Origin: Nitrospinota bacterium
Lineage (GTDB): Bacteria > Nitrospinota_A > UBA7883 > JACRLM01
Reading direction: 5' to 3'
DNA length: 38,034 nucleotides
Assembly: GCA_016235255.1 (NCBI GenBank)
Contig: JACRLM010000009.1
Coordinates: 1-38,034, forward strand
Of the stretch, positions 15,533 to 24,864 are shown piece after piece. The translations under genes and the position numbers were made by a program. The notes under the pieces were generated by a model. The model searched no databases. It worked only from the letters and a program-made list of their open reading frames with translations, and had not been told where the DNA came from. Each line of letters opens with the position of its first letter. Within the stretch, counting starts at the first letter, position 1.

Positions 15533-17644
15533 TTATTTGCCGGTCCCTGCGCTGATTATCGCCATGTACCCTTCCACGATCTCGTCAATCGAGGGTATGG
15601 ATATGGAGCGGACATACGCCTCGTGGTTGTCGGCGATCCTTTCTATAAGCGCGGGGATTTCCTCCATCTGCGTGTAGCTTAATCCCCCCATCCCCACGAT
15701 CTCCCGCGTGCCGCCGCTGTCAAGATATATCACCGGCGCCCCGCACGCCAGCGCCTCCGAAACGGAGTTGGAGGCGGACTCGTGGGCGCTTGCGAAAACA
15801 AACATGTCGGCCCAGCGCAGATGTCCGGCCACCACTTCGGACGGGGCCGGCGGTTCGGTCTTTATATTCTTGAACTCCGCCTCGCATCTTCCAACAAAGG
15901 TGTATTCGATGTTGGAAAAGTCCAGGGCTCCGTCCAGCCAGGCGAAGGTGTCCCGCCCCTTGCGCACGTTGCCGGACCATGAAGTGGACACGATGCGCAG
16001 TTTGCGCTTGCCGTCGTACGGGACGCGCCCGCGCGCATGGAAAATGTCCGGGTCAACGGAATTGCGCACCACGCATGGCCGCACAGGGTTGTAGCCCATC
16101 TCCAGGCTTTTGGTGAGGCTGTATATGGACTGGAACGCGGTGAAGTCCATGTGGCGGTTTATGGCGAACACTTTGTCGTCATTCTCCGAAGGGTCCGTGC
16201 CGCGGTAGATGGAGATCGGCCCGTTCACCCTGTGTATGAAAAGGTTTCCCGGCTGGGCGGCCCGAAGCTCCGCCACTTTCATATAGTCGAACCATATGGC
16301 GTTGAAGATGTGCGCGTGGCATGCCCGCTTCCAGTCGTTCCGCAATATCGTGACGCCCCGTTTAGTGAAAGCCTTTTCCAGCGCCAGGTAAAACTGGTTT
16401 GCGCCTCCGTACGGGGGGGGCATGAAGTTGTTCCACAGGTTGACAACCGTTTCGCGCGGCGGCTTTTCGAATATTTTGTAAAGATTCCTTTCCGCATAGC
16501 GCAGCACGCGCCTTGCGCCTGTGACGATGCCGCGCCCCTGGTATTCCGGGTAAAGCGTCACACGGCCCCGTTTAACCTGCGGCCGCTCATCGGACGAAAG
16601 CCTTGCGGCCACGTGGGCGTAAATATCCCGCAAGGAGGCGGCGCATATCTTCCCGGAAGTGAAGCCCCGGAATTTTTCGCTGAATTGTTCATAAAGACTT
16701 TTGGCAAAACCTTCATTGGCGTCTTTGACCAGTATTTGCGCCCCTTCCACCGCGTCGTTGAAAAGAAGCGGCCCGGGCAAAGTGTCTTCCGCGATGCCGA
16801 CCCTGGCGCTTATCACCGGCACGCCGGTGAGGGCCGATTCGATGATCGCGCGCGGGGCTCCTTCCCACCTGCTTGGCACCACGGTGATGTCGCACAGCCG
16901 GTACAGCAGGTTGAGCGTGGACTTGGGCTGTATGTTGGCCGGATAATCGTCCCCCTCGATGACGGGGCCATAATACCGGAACGGGATTCCCTCTTGCGCA
17001 AGTGTCCTGCGCAGCCAATGGCGCCGAGGCCCAGTCAGCAACACCATAAGGCGCCCGCCATCTATTTTCCGCGCCGCCAGTTTTAACATGGCCAGAAATA
17101 CATCGGCCCCCTTTTGCCGTTTGGGGCTGTCCAGGTTTCCCCCTTGCGTGTCGCGGAAAAAGTTCCCCACAACGTAGGCGTTTTCCGGTATGCCCAGTTC
17201 CGCCCGCAGATTGGCGAGCTGCCCCGCCAATTCCGGAGAATCGGTGAACCCGTCCTCGTCGAAAATGTACGGGACATGGAAAACGTTCTCGAAACCCAAA
17301 CGTTTCAAGTCCCGCAACGCCTGGCCGCTTTGCGCGATAAGCGCCGTGGAGGCAGCCATCAGCGCCATCATCTTTGGATTTTCCACAAGGCTGAACGGGG
17401 CGTTTGAGAATGACAGCACGTGCGGGGCCAATGGCTGGTTTCCCATGACAGACCATCTGGACGCCGTGTTCTCCGGCCAGACGCAGTGGAGGACATCGGC
17501 CTTGTCCGCCGTGTCCACCACCTCGACTGCGCCTGAAAGGAACTTGCGGGCAAGCCGCGCCTCGGTGTCCAGAGCCCATCCTGTCTGGTCCGCCCCCACC
17601 ACGCACACCCGCAAAGGCCGCCCTTTGTATATAACCGGATTCAC
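15533..17644 (-). CDS. Two-domain (fused) GT4-type glycosyltransferase
   Basis: 703 residues if started at GTG 17644, which has GAGGA seven bases upstream. The frame is open further upstream, but that part overlaps the asparagine synthase gene and reads as low-complexity Arg/Ala/Gly sequence. Domain 1 (about 1-350) opens with LRVCVVGADQTGW and has EX7E in SRWEGAPRAIIESA (Glu261 and Glu269). Domain 2 (about 400-703) opens with NLWNNFMPPPYGGANQFYLA and has a related motif in SAHESASNSVSEALACG near residue 620. Both donor motifs look intact, so the protein could add two sugars in turn or act as a small polymerase. It is about twice the length of its neighbours. Confidence 0.82.
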   Translation of the reverse strand: MNPVIYKGRPLRVCVVGADQTGWALDTEARLARKFLSGAVEVVDTADKADVLHCVWPENTASRWSVMGNQPLAPHVLSFSNAPFSLVENPKMMALMAASTALIAQSGQALRDLKRLGFENVFHVPYIFDEDGFTDSPELAGQLANLRAELGIPENAYVVGNFFRDTQGGNLDSPKRQKGADVFLAMLKLAARKIDGGRLMVLLTGPRRHWLRRTLAQEGIPFRYYGPVIEGDDYPANIQPKSTLNLLYRLCDITVVPSRWEGAPRAIIESALTGVPVISARVGIAEDTLPGPLLFNDAVEGAQILVKDANEGFAKSLYEQFSEKFRGFTSGKICAASLRDIYAHVAARLSSDERPQVKRGRVTLYPEYQGRGIVTGARRVLRYAERNLYKIFEKPPRETVVNLWNNFMPPPYGGANQFYLALEKAFTKRGVTILRNDWKRACHAHIFNAIWFDYMKVAELRAAQPGNLFIHRVNGPISIYRGTDPSENDDKVFAINRHMDFTAFQSIYSLTKSLEMGYNPVRPCVVRNSVDPDIFHARGRVPYDGKRKLRIVSTSWSGNVRKGRDTFAWLDGALDFSNIEYTFVGRCEAEFKNIKTEPPAPSEVVAGHLRWADMFVFASAHESASNSVSEALACGAPVIYLDSGGTREIVGMGGLSYTQMEEIPALIERIADNHEAYVRSISIPSIDEIVEGYMAIISAGTGK

Positions 17645-17664
17645 CGCATCGTCCTCATATTCAT

Positions 17665-19668
17665 TTATTTCGCGCCGTTTAGCCACGCCTGAAACATGAG
17701 CGCCGTCCACAACTGATAGTGCCATTGCGCCTTGCCTGTCACATGCTCCGCGAGTTTCGCCCTGATGGGGGCGGGATCGAAAAATCCTTCTTCCCTCAAC
17801 CGCTTTTCGGAAAGCAGGTCCTCGGCCCAATCGCGCAGCGGCCCGCGCAGCCACTGGCTTATCGGCATTGAAAAGCCCTTCTTGGGCCTGTCCACTATCC
17901 CTTTGGGGACATACCTGTAAAGCAGGTTTCGCAGGACAACCTTGCCCGTCCACCCCTCGATCTTAAGTTCCGTGGGCAGTGAAGCGGAAAACTCCATCAC
18001 CCGGTAATCGAGAATGGGGCTTCGCGCCTCCAGGCTTGTCCTCATCGTCACACGGTCCACCTTGGCCAGTATGGAGTCCGGCAGGCGGCTTGCGATGTCC
18101 AGATATACCATCCGCGCCACCTTGTCTGGCGAAACGAGCCATTGTGAAGGATCGGAAATCACGGTGGAAAGGTTTTCCGCCCCGATGACTATCTGGTCCG
18201 CGTTGCCCCAGTGATATATCATTCCGTAAAACCGCTCCGGCTCGACGTATGGCAGTATCCTTGCGAGCTCATGGAGCTTGTCCCCGGCGCTGTCCCATCG
18301 CCGCGACTTCGGGATCATCGGCTTTACGGCGGAATATATGGAGTCCCAGGCCTCTTTTGAAACAGCCTTCAGGGCCGCCGCCAGAGCCCGCCGGGCGGGA
18401 TTCGGGATCGGATCCACCTTGGGCTGCCATTGGTTGTAATACCAGTTGGCGGTGTTGTACCGGGGATATCCGGAGAACATCTCGTCCCCTCCGTCACCTG
18501 TGAGGCACACTGTCACCTCTTTTCTGGCAAGGCCGGAGACGATGTAAGTGTTGGCCAGCGCGGCGTCCGAAATGGGCTCGTCGCATATGTCCGCCATTTC
18601 CTCAAGAACGGGCATGACCTGGTCCGGGGTGACGTAAAGCTCCGTATGGTCCGTCCCCAGCGCCTCTGCCACCGCCTTTGCGTGATGCGCCTCGTCGTGC
18701 TCCTTTTCCCGCGCGCCGATGGTGAATGTTTTCACCGGCCGCTGGCTTTGCGCCTGCATTATGGCAACCACCGTGGCGGAATCTATCCCGCCCGAAAGGA
18801 ACGCGCCAACGGGCACGTCGGCCAGGGTCCGCAGACGGGTCGCGTCCCGTAATATCTCGTCGAGCCTGTCCACCGCCTCGTCCATCGTGACATTCACAGG
18901 CCGGCGCGAGCCGCGCTCCATCAGGCCGCGCAGATCCCAGAATCTTTTGGGACAGGCCGCCGTGTCCGCGTCCGCGTATGGCGAGAACGGCCCACCGGCC
19001 GCCAGCGGCATGTCCACCGTCAGCAAGCAGGCGGGAGGAATTTTGTATATCCCTTCGTAAATAGAGTGGGGCGACGGTATGTAATTGTGGCGCAAAAGCA
19101 GGGAGACGGCTCCTCGGCTTACCTTTCCCGCAAAGGCGGGATGGCGACGCATCGCCTTTAGTTCCGAGGCGAACATGAACACTCCGCCGTTCCATCCGTA
19201 GTAAAGCGGCTTTTTTCCCATCCTGTCGCGGGCCAGAGCAAGAGTCCGCGCCACCTTGTCCCACAAGGCGAAGGCGAACATGCCATTGACCAAACCGAGG
19301 GTCTTTTCCACCCCCCACCGCTCCACCGCCTCCAGCAGTATCTCGGTGTCGGAATGGCCTCTCCACTTCACCGGGCCTGTGTCCTTCTCAAGAATCGCGC
19401 GCACTTCGGCGAAATTGTACACCTCGCCGTTGAACACGATCACCGACCTCCCGCTGGCCGACACCATAGGCTGATGCCCGCTTTCGGAAAGGTCGAGGAT
19501 GGAAAGGCGCCTGTGCGAAAGCGCCACGCCGGCCGCATCGTCCACCCACGCGCCGGAATCGTCGGGACCGCGGTGACGTATGGAATCGGCCATGCCGGCG
19601 GCGGTATGCCCCATCGCATCGGCAGTAGCGGCCCCGGAAAGGTCTATGAAACCTGCTATTCCGCACAT
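17665..19668 (-). CDS. asnB: Asparagine synthase-like glutamine amidotransferase (copy 2)
   Basis: A 667-residue protein with an intact glutaminase domain (MCGIAGF, RHRGPDD, RLSILDLS) and the synthetase P-loop SGGIDSA at about 292-298. It differs from the copy at 7627-9585 by an insert of about 12 residues before the synthetase domain and by Ala in place of the last Ser of the P-loop motif, but the two align along their whole length. It begins 51 bases after an SGNH gene with only a weak ribosome site. Two copies in one operon suggest two different carboxylated acceptors, or a heteromeric enzyme. Amidation of uronic acids is inferred from the dehydrogenase in the same operon. Confidence 0.87.
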   Translation of the reverse strand: MCGIAGFIDLSGAATADAMGHTAAGMADSIRHRGPDDSGAWVDDAAGVALSHRRLSILDLSESGHQPMVSASGRSVIVFNGEVYNFAEVRAILEKDTGPVKWRGHSDTEILLEAVERWGVEKTLGLVNGMFAFALWDKVARTLALARDRMGKKPLYYGWNGGVFMFASELKAMRRHPAFAGKVSRGAVSLLLRHNYIPSPHSIYEGIYKIPPACLLTVDMPLAAGGPFSPYADADTAACPKRFWDLRGLMERGSRRPVNVTMDEAVDRLDEILRDATRLRTLADVPVGAFLSGGIDSATVVAIMQAQSQRPVKTFTIGAREKEHDEAHHAKAVAEALGTDHTELYVTPDQVMPVLEEMADICDEPISDAALANTYIVSGLARKEVTVCLTGDGGDEMFSGYPRYNTANWYYNQWQPKVDPIPNPARRALAAALKAVSKEAWDSIYSAVKPMIPKSRRWDSAGDKLHELARILPYVEPERFYGMIYHWGNADQIVIGAENLSTVISDPSQWLVSPDKVARMVYLDIASRLPDSILAKVDRVTMRTSLEARSPILDYRVMEFSASLPTELKIEGWTGKVVLRNLLYRYVPKGIVDRPKKGFSMPISQWLRGPLRDWAEDLLSEKRLREEGFFDPAPIRAKLAEHVTGKAQWHYQLWTALMFQAWLNGAK

Positions 19669-19719
19669 TGCTTTATCATCGGAACGTCAGCCGGTGGTGC
19701 GCTTGGCCGGGAATATTTT

Positions 19720-21000
19720 TCAGCGGGCGGCCTTTTTTTTGTTTATCATCTCAAGCGCAATCGGCGCGAGGGCCTCGCCGATCCGCCTGTTGGCCGGATC
19801 GTTATAATGGACGTCGTCAATGAACATTTCGTCCTGGTCGTTCTCGAACAGGCTGGACAAATCGGCCATCCTCACCGCCGATGGATCCTCTTTCTCCTGA
19901 ATTTTCCTGAAAGCGTCCCCCGCTTTATGGAAGAACGTTTTAAAGACTGATATGAAAGAGTTCACCTCCCTGGTCTCATACTCCTTTAGCGAAAGGCTGT
20001 CGCGCTCCCTGGCCGAGAGCGTTTTCTTAAACACTATCGCAGGCTGCAGAACATGCAGCAAGGGTATCCCGTTTTCCCGGGCCACCCCCCTTGCGGCGGC
20101 CTCGTAGTAAAGGAAGGCTCCTATGCTGAATTTGATGTCGCCCCGGACAATGTCCAGCAATTCATGTTGCGGCGCTGGCGGCTTTAACGTCAACTCGCTT
20201 TTGCCCTTGAACACCTTGATCGCTTCCGTCAAATAATAACCGTCGATCTTTCCCGGCGTGACCTTGTATTTCATCGTCAAAAGCTGCGCCAGTGAAAAAT
20301 CGCCCTGCTGGACTTTCTGGATGTATTTGCCGAAATTATTGATCCCGCTCACCCTGTCGATCTGCTGGCGGTAATAGTCCTCCGCGCGCGTGTCGTAGTT
20401 AAGCGCGTCCGTCCCGCCGTCAAGGATGATTATCATGTCCGGCCAGAACGCCGGTATCAGCTCGTTCATCAACGCCATGGCGACCATCGGCATCGTATAG
20501 GCCCCCATTGCCGCGTTTATCACCTCCACTTTCCGCTCCCCGCCGATTTTTTTGGCGAGGTCCTTTTCAAGGACAGCCGCTATCGTGGCCTCGTTTGAAG
20601 ACGCCCCCTGGCCGGATGCGGCGGAAGCGCCTATGAATATTATGCGGATGGTATCGGCCGGCTTGGGATCCTTGTACTCGTCGTTTGCGTCGTTGCGGTT
20701 GGATATGAAGCCGTACTTGTTTGTCCGCAGGCCGGCCACATTATCATTGGGCATATACGCGAGTATCCGCGTGAAGCTGAAATATCTTTTTGCGGTCAGT
20801 ATCGGCCCGTCTCCCGGATTCGATTCCGGCGCTATGAAGTTATGTTTGAACCTGCTTATATTGGGGCCAAGTTTCATTTTCAAATAAAGATACGACACGC
20901 CCTCGATGGCGCCCGCCATAAGCAATGCGCAGAACGCCCCGATTACCATCGCAAGGATCACCTTGCCCGCTTTTCCGCCCCGGGCCGTTTTGTCTGTCAT
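19720..21000 (-). CDS. Membrane-anchored SGNH-family protein, long type (cassette 1)
   Basis: A 426-residue protein with an N-terminal signal anchor (about 14-40) and a periplasmic SGNH domain. The nucleophile block is IGASAASGQG (Ser126), the block III-like region includes NELIPAFWPDMIIILDGGTD, and block V is DDVHYNDPANRRIG (Asp395 and His398), so the Ser-Asp-His set looks complete. It overlaps the preceding SGNH gene by 4 bp. It is clearly paralogous to the protein at 25909-27129, sharing ASSNEAT, SNRND and HYND-NRRIGE strings. A role in acyl transfer or removal on the exported glycan is inferred. Confidence 0.78.
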   Translation of the reverse strand: MTDKTARGGKAGKVILAMVIGAFCALLMAGAIEGVSYLYLKMKLGPNISRFKHNFIAPESNPGDGPILTAKRYFSFTRILAYMPNDNVAGLRTNKYGFISNRNDANDEYKDPKPADTIRIIFIGASAASGQGASSNEATIAAVLEKDLAKKIGGERKVEVINAAMGAYTMPMVAMALMNELIPAFWPDMIIILDGGTDALNYDTRAEDYYRQQIDRVSGINNFGKYIQKVQQGDFSLAQLLTMKYKVTPGKIDGYYLTEAIKVFKGKSELTLKPPAPQHELLDIVRGDIKFSIGAFLYYEAAARGVARENGIPLLHVLQPAIVFKKTLSARERDSLSLKEYETREVNSFISVFKTFFHKAGDAFRKIQEKEDPSAVRMADLSSLFENDQDEMFIDDVHYNDPANRRIGEALAPIALEMINKKKAAR

Positions 21001-22031
21001 CTGGCCATCGGTCCGTCCGTCATCGCATTTACCAGGCCCGCCTGCGTGAGCTTTGCCATGATTGCGTTGGCTATTATCTCGTGCCCCTTTTTGTTCGGAT
21101 GGGCGTCGTCCGGGGCGACCCAGAGGCTTTGCGGGGCTTCGGCGGCGAACTGGCCGGCCAGATCGATCACAAGGTCCGCCCCCCCGGAAATCGCCGCGTT
21201 GCGCACCTTTTCGTGTATGTCCGCAAACTCGTAGTTGCGCCCCACCGCGTGCAGCTCCGGCAGTATCGCGACAACATATACAACGCCGTCCGCTTTAGCC
21301 TGCCGCCCCAGTTCCGCCATTGCCCCCATGGCCGCTTCCCATCCTGGCGAACCGGCGGAATAAAGCGATCGGTAGTAACTTTTATAATCGCCGCCGCCCC
21401 CCTCCAGCGCGGTGCGGACCATGCCAAGCTTGCCCCAAAGCCACATGGCAAAGTACGAATAGCTCAATAGCCTGGGTGATTTATGGGCCAGCGCTTCCTC
21501 CGCGTCGTTGATGAAATAGTTGAGAATCACCATGTCGGGTTTGAACTTCCGCCCCCGTTCCATGTAAAGGGCCGCTTCCTGCGCGGTGTTATAGTTCACA
21601 GTTCCGGTGTTCATCACCTGCGCGCGCCGCGCGTTTCCAGCAGGCGCCATTTCGCGGTTAAGCCCCGCCTCCAGCAGTTGGGAGAACCTCTCCTCGCGCT
21701 TTGCCCCCCATCCGAACGTCAGCGAATCGCCAAGCAGCATTATCCGGTAAACGCCGGCCGGCTTTTCAACTCCATACTCATCGTCGCGGAAACCATGGGA
21801 ATTCACCGAGACAGGAACTTTCATCAACGTGGCCGAAGAGCCGGGCGCAAGCTCATGCCCCATGGCCTGGTTTGATGACTGCCTGTCCATGATGGAGGCG
21901 AATTTGTTCATCTCCATCCGGGAGTCGGTCTTGAGGCTGAAATAGACCCGGGCCACTCCCTCCAGCGCGATGAGGCATATGGCCAAGGAAAATATGGCCG
22001 CGGCGGCCGAACCAAGAAATTTGCGCATCAA
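20997..22031 (-). CDS. Membrane-anchored SGNH-family protein, short type (cassette 1)
   Basis: A 344-residue protein with an N-terminal membrane anchor (about 8-30). The nucleophile block is MLLGDSLTFGWGAK (Ser103), and the catalytic block V is PDDAHPNKKGHEI (Asp308 and His311). A characteristic N-terminal signature, MEMNKFASI...GHELAP, is shared with the proteins at 24865-25908 and 32128-33132, defining a sub-family of three within this operon. It follows the DUF5989-like micro-gene by 54 bases. Confidence 0.8.
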   Translation of the reverse strand: MMRKFLGSAAAAIFSLAICLIALEGVARVYFSLKTDSRMEMNKFASIMDRQSSNQAMGHELAPGSSATLMKVPVSVNSHGFRDDEYGVEKPAGVYRIMLLGDSLTFGWGAKREERFSQLLEAGLNREMAPAGNARRAQVMNTGTVNYNTAQEAALYMERGRKFKPDMVILNYFINDAEEALAHKSPRLLSYSYFAMWLWGKLGMVRTALEGGGGDYKSYYRSLYSAGSPGWEAAMGAMAELGRQAKADGVVYVVAILPELHAVGRNYEFADIHEKVRNAAISGGADLVIDLAGQFAAEAPQSLWVAPDDAHPNKKGHEIIANAIMAKLTQAGLVNAMTDGPMAR

Positions 22032-22085
22032 TTCTTAAAGGAGCCGGTCATTTCCGCGCTTTAGGCTGGAACAGGGAAACGCCCA

Positions 22086-22217
22086 TCAGAAAATGGCGTA
22101 GATGAACGGGCCGAAGCTGGAGTCTTCCGTCAACAGTATCAACGCCGCAAGGCCGGCCAGGACAATGATGAACGGGACCAGCATGTAATACTTGTATTGC
22201 CTGAAAAATTCCTTCAC
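22086..22217 (-). CDS. DUF5989-like single-pass micro-protein (copy 1)
   Basis: A 43-residue product that short-gene filters easily miss. The GTG start at 22217 has AAGGAGAG about nine bases upstream. The sequence begins VKEFFRQYKYYMLVPFIIVL, followed by a continuous hydrophobic helix (about 12-30) and a FGPFIYAIF tail. This layout (basic amphipathic start, one helix, PFIY near the end) matches my recollection of DUF5989 proteins, which occur beside SGNH proteins in glycan and secondary-metabolite loci. It shares FFRQYKYY at the start, the helix, and the closing GP-F-Y tail with the 43-residue protein at 27246-27377. It may be a small subunit or chaperone of the membrane acylation complex, which is inferred. 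Confidence 0.75.
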   Translation of the reverse strand: MKEFFRQYKYYMLVPFIIVLAGLAALILLTEDSSFGPFIYAIF

Positions 22218-22346
22218 GACCAGTCTCTCCTTCCCGCGGCGGTTTGTGTTGCGCTGTAATCAGCCGTTTTTCCCAACAATCCGGCAAAATATATCATAGT
22301 TTCCACACCCGGCCATACTGTTTGTGGCCGCATGATAAGCCTTGCG

Positions 22347-22362
22347 CCCGGGAATTCCCGGG
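22347..22362. repeat. Perfect 16-bp palindrome in a 151-bp gap
   Basis: CCCGGGAATTCCCGGG is fully self-complementary. It lies 7 bases after the stop of the MFS-spermidine synthase gene and before the DUF5989-like micro-gene, in the largest gap inside the operon. The stem is followed on the minus strand by mixed sequence, not a T-run, so it is not a standard terminator. It could be a protein-binding site or a stabilising 3' hairpin. Confidence 0.55.
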
Positions 22363-22368
22363 GCCGTT

Positions 22369-24840
22369 TCACTTTATTGGTTTGGCCATTTCTGGCGTCA
22401 CTTGGGCGCGGCGCTTCTCCCACTCGGTTTGTATTTCCGCAATGTCATCGGGGCTGGCATTGGAGATGTGCCCGAAAGAAAGTCCCCAGAAAGGGAATAC
22501 AGAACTTACCGATGACCTGATGTCGTGCAGATAGTCATACGGAACATGGTATTCAAGCCACAGGTTATCGTCTGTGTTGATTTTATCAAAGGCGCCGATA
22601 TACTCACGGACCTTATCGGGGGTCATCGCCACCAGTGACAGCAATTCCACGGGAGAATGGACGTCAATGGACGCAAGGTCCTTTTCGCCGAGGTTGAAGT
22701 TCTTCTTGATGAGGGCGTAGTCTATCTTCCACCCCTCTTTCTTGCCCACAAGCAGGAAATGCCCTTTCACATATATGACGGCGGTCTCTTTGAACACGCC
22801 CGCGAATGTGTTTATGGCCGTCTTCATCGACTCCGGCGACATGTGATACGAAGGCATCCACTGGATGAAAGCTCCGTTGTCCGCAAGACGGTCCTTGACC
22901 AGTTCATAAAACTCCCGCGTGTACAAGGTCCCCACGCCGGAGATCATCGGATGGATCGGGTCTATCGTGATAATTCCGTATTTCTTGCCGGTGTTGGCCA
23001 GATAATTCCTGCCGTCGTCAACGATCACATGAACTTTTGGTTTGGTCAGCACCCCGCCGTTCACATCCTTTATATAAGCATGTGCGCCCACCACCTCGGG
23101 TGACAGCTCTATCACATCGATCCATTTTACCAGGGGGAACGACTCCAGATAACTTGTTGTGAGCCCAAGCCCCAGGCCGATGACCAGCGCGTTGTCCGGT
23201 TTGGGGTTGAGGAGCAAAGGGAAATGCGACTTGAGGACGAAATGCCTCAGTTGCAAGTACGAATTGTCCGCTTCGACGTTGCCGTCTATCATAAAAACGG
23301 TCTGGCCGCTTTGGTTCTTCAGGATGTTTATGTTCTGGTAAACACCCTCGCGGCTGTATATCAGCCTGGTGTCCTTGGACGGGCGAGCGTAATTGGCCAC
23401 GATTTTTTTCGGCATAAGCATCGCCGTCAACGACAGGACGATCACAGCCCCCGCCAGCGCCAGGTGGGATTTTTCGACACGTTTGCCCATGTAATGAACG
23501 GCCCCGGCGCCCACCGCCACCAGCATCAAGGCCAAAGCGATCATCGCTCCCTTGGCGCCAAAAGCGGGGATCAATATGAACGAGGCCGCCAACGGCCCGA
23601 TGATGGACCCCGCGGTGTTGGCCACATAGACCGAGCTCAACTTCCCTCCGGCGTGTTCCACGCTGTCCGTGCACATCCGCACGGCCATCGGGAAAAGCAT
23701 TCCGGACATCACGCATGGTATCAGCACGAAAAACGCCGACGCCAGCCCCTTTCCCACCGTGCTGACGAACAGCCAGCTGTCCGGATTGCCCTTGAACACA
23801 GCCAGCATCGCAAATACCAGATTGGTGTACAGGTTTGGGAATACGTAGAACAATAACGCGGACACAGAAACGTAAAGGCCGGCGAGCATTATGTACAGGA
23901 CATACTTTTCCGGCAGCTCTTTGCCGGACTCTATGAACGATCTGGACTTGCGCGCCCCAAGAAATATTCCCAGCAACACGAACAGGAGCATCGTGGAGAA
24001 AGAATATACCGTCGCGGCCATGTACTGTATCAGCATCCTGGCCCATACAACTTCAAGCGCCAGTATGCAAAATCCGATAAAAAACGCCGAAACAATCGCG
24101 GCCCTGGCCGTTGACCTCCCGTACACCATCAATGGAATATTGGCTGAAGGCCCGGCCTTTGAAATTATTGAGTCCTCTTTTTGCCGCGCAAAGTGCGTAA
24201 CGATGGCGACACCGGCGATAATAAAATTCAGCGTGGCGGCCGTCCATGTGGTCGTTGAAAGGCCGAACATGTATATTGAAATGAAGCCTGAAACAAGGAC
24301 GCCAAAGAACGCCCCAATTGTGTTGATGGAATAAAATCGCGAGACCTCTTCGCCGGCATGCCCTTCCGAGACCGCGAATTCGGCGACCACTATCGGCAAA
24401 GTGGCTCCCATCATTGCGCTTGGAATCATCAATACGATGAAAATTATCGCGAACTTGAATGTCCAGTAAACAGATGAGGCGGCCCCGAAGTAATTCACAT
24501 AAAGATCATGGAGAGGATGTCCGGCGAATGCAAGTATCGAAGGGAAACTTACCGCGTAAACGCCGATCAGCAGTTCCAGAAATCCGTAGATAAGCACCCG
24601 GCCAGAAACACGGTCCGCCACTTTCCCGGCCAGAAAGCTGCCAAGGGCAAGCCCGAGCATGAACGCGCTCAACGTCATGCTCGTGGCATAGACATCCGAC
24701 CCAAGGGCGGTCATAATCCGCTTCTGCCAGACGACTTCATAGATCAGGGAAGTGAGCCCGGAGAGGAAGAACAGCGCCGAGATCACGATTCGTCTTGGAA
24801 CCGTTTTAATTTCTTGAAAAATATCCTTATTCATGTTCAA
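22369..24840 (-). CDS. Fused MFS-type membrane protein and spermidine synthase-like domain
   Basis: An 823-residue protein. The N-terminal ~500 residues form a transporter-like membrane domain starting FFLSGLTSLIYEVVWQKRI, the usual opening of fused MFS/spermidine synthases, with LALGSFLAGKVADR as the loop motif. The C-terminal ~300 residues are a Rossmann aminopropyltransferase-like domain with VIGLGLGLTTSYLES, an acidic VIELSPEV, VDDGRNYL and IITIDPIHP. Family members are polytopic proteins whose substrates are largely unknown. In this operon it lies between the two DUF5989-SGNH-SGNH cassettes, so a role in modifying or moving a glycan substituent is more plausible than polyamine synthesis. 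That is inference. Two in-frame ATGs (24840 and 24834) are possible starts and neither has a strong ribosome site. Confidence 0.82.
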   Translation of the reverse strand: MNMNKDIFQEIKTVPRRIVISALFFLSGLTSLIYEVVWQKRIMTALGSDVYATSMTLSAFMLGLALGSFLAGKVADRVSGRVLIYGFLELLIGVYAVSFPSILAFAGHPLHDLYVNYFGAASSVYWTFKFAIIFIVLMIPSAMMGATLPIVVAEFAVSEGHAGEEVSRFYSINTIGAFFGVLVSGFISIYMFGLSTTTWTAATLNFIIAGVAIVTHFARQKEDSIISKAGPSANIPLMVYGRSTARAAIVSAFFIGFCILALEVVWARMLIQYMAATVYSFSTMLLFVLLGIFLGARKSRSFIESGKELPEKYVLYIMLAGLYVSVSALLFYVFPNLYTNLVFAMLAVFKGNPDSWLFVSTVGKGLASAFFVLIPCVMSGMLFPMAVRMCTDSVEHAGGKLSSVYVANTAGSIIGPLAASFILIPAFGAKGAMIALALMLVAVGAGAVHYMGKRVEKSHLALAGAVIVLSLTAMLMPKKIVANYARPSKDTRLIYSREGVYQNINILKNQSGQTVFMIDGNVEADNSYLQLRHFVLKSHFPLLLNPKPDNALVIGLGLGLTTSYLESFPLVKWIDVIELSPEVVGAHAYIKDVNGGVLTKPKVHVIVDDGRNYLANTGKKYGIITIDPIHPMISGVGTLYTREFYELVKDRLADNGAFIQWMPSYHMSPESMKTAINTFAGVFKETAVIYVKGHFLLVGKKEGWKIDYALIKKNFNLGEKDLASIDVHSPVELLSLVAMTPDKVREYIGAFDKINTDDNLWLEYHVPYDYLHDIRSSVSSVFPFWGLSFGHISNASPDDIAEIQTEWEKRRAQVTPEMAKPIK

Positions 24841-24864
24841 TTCGCGGATTTTAAACTCGGCAGG

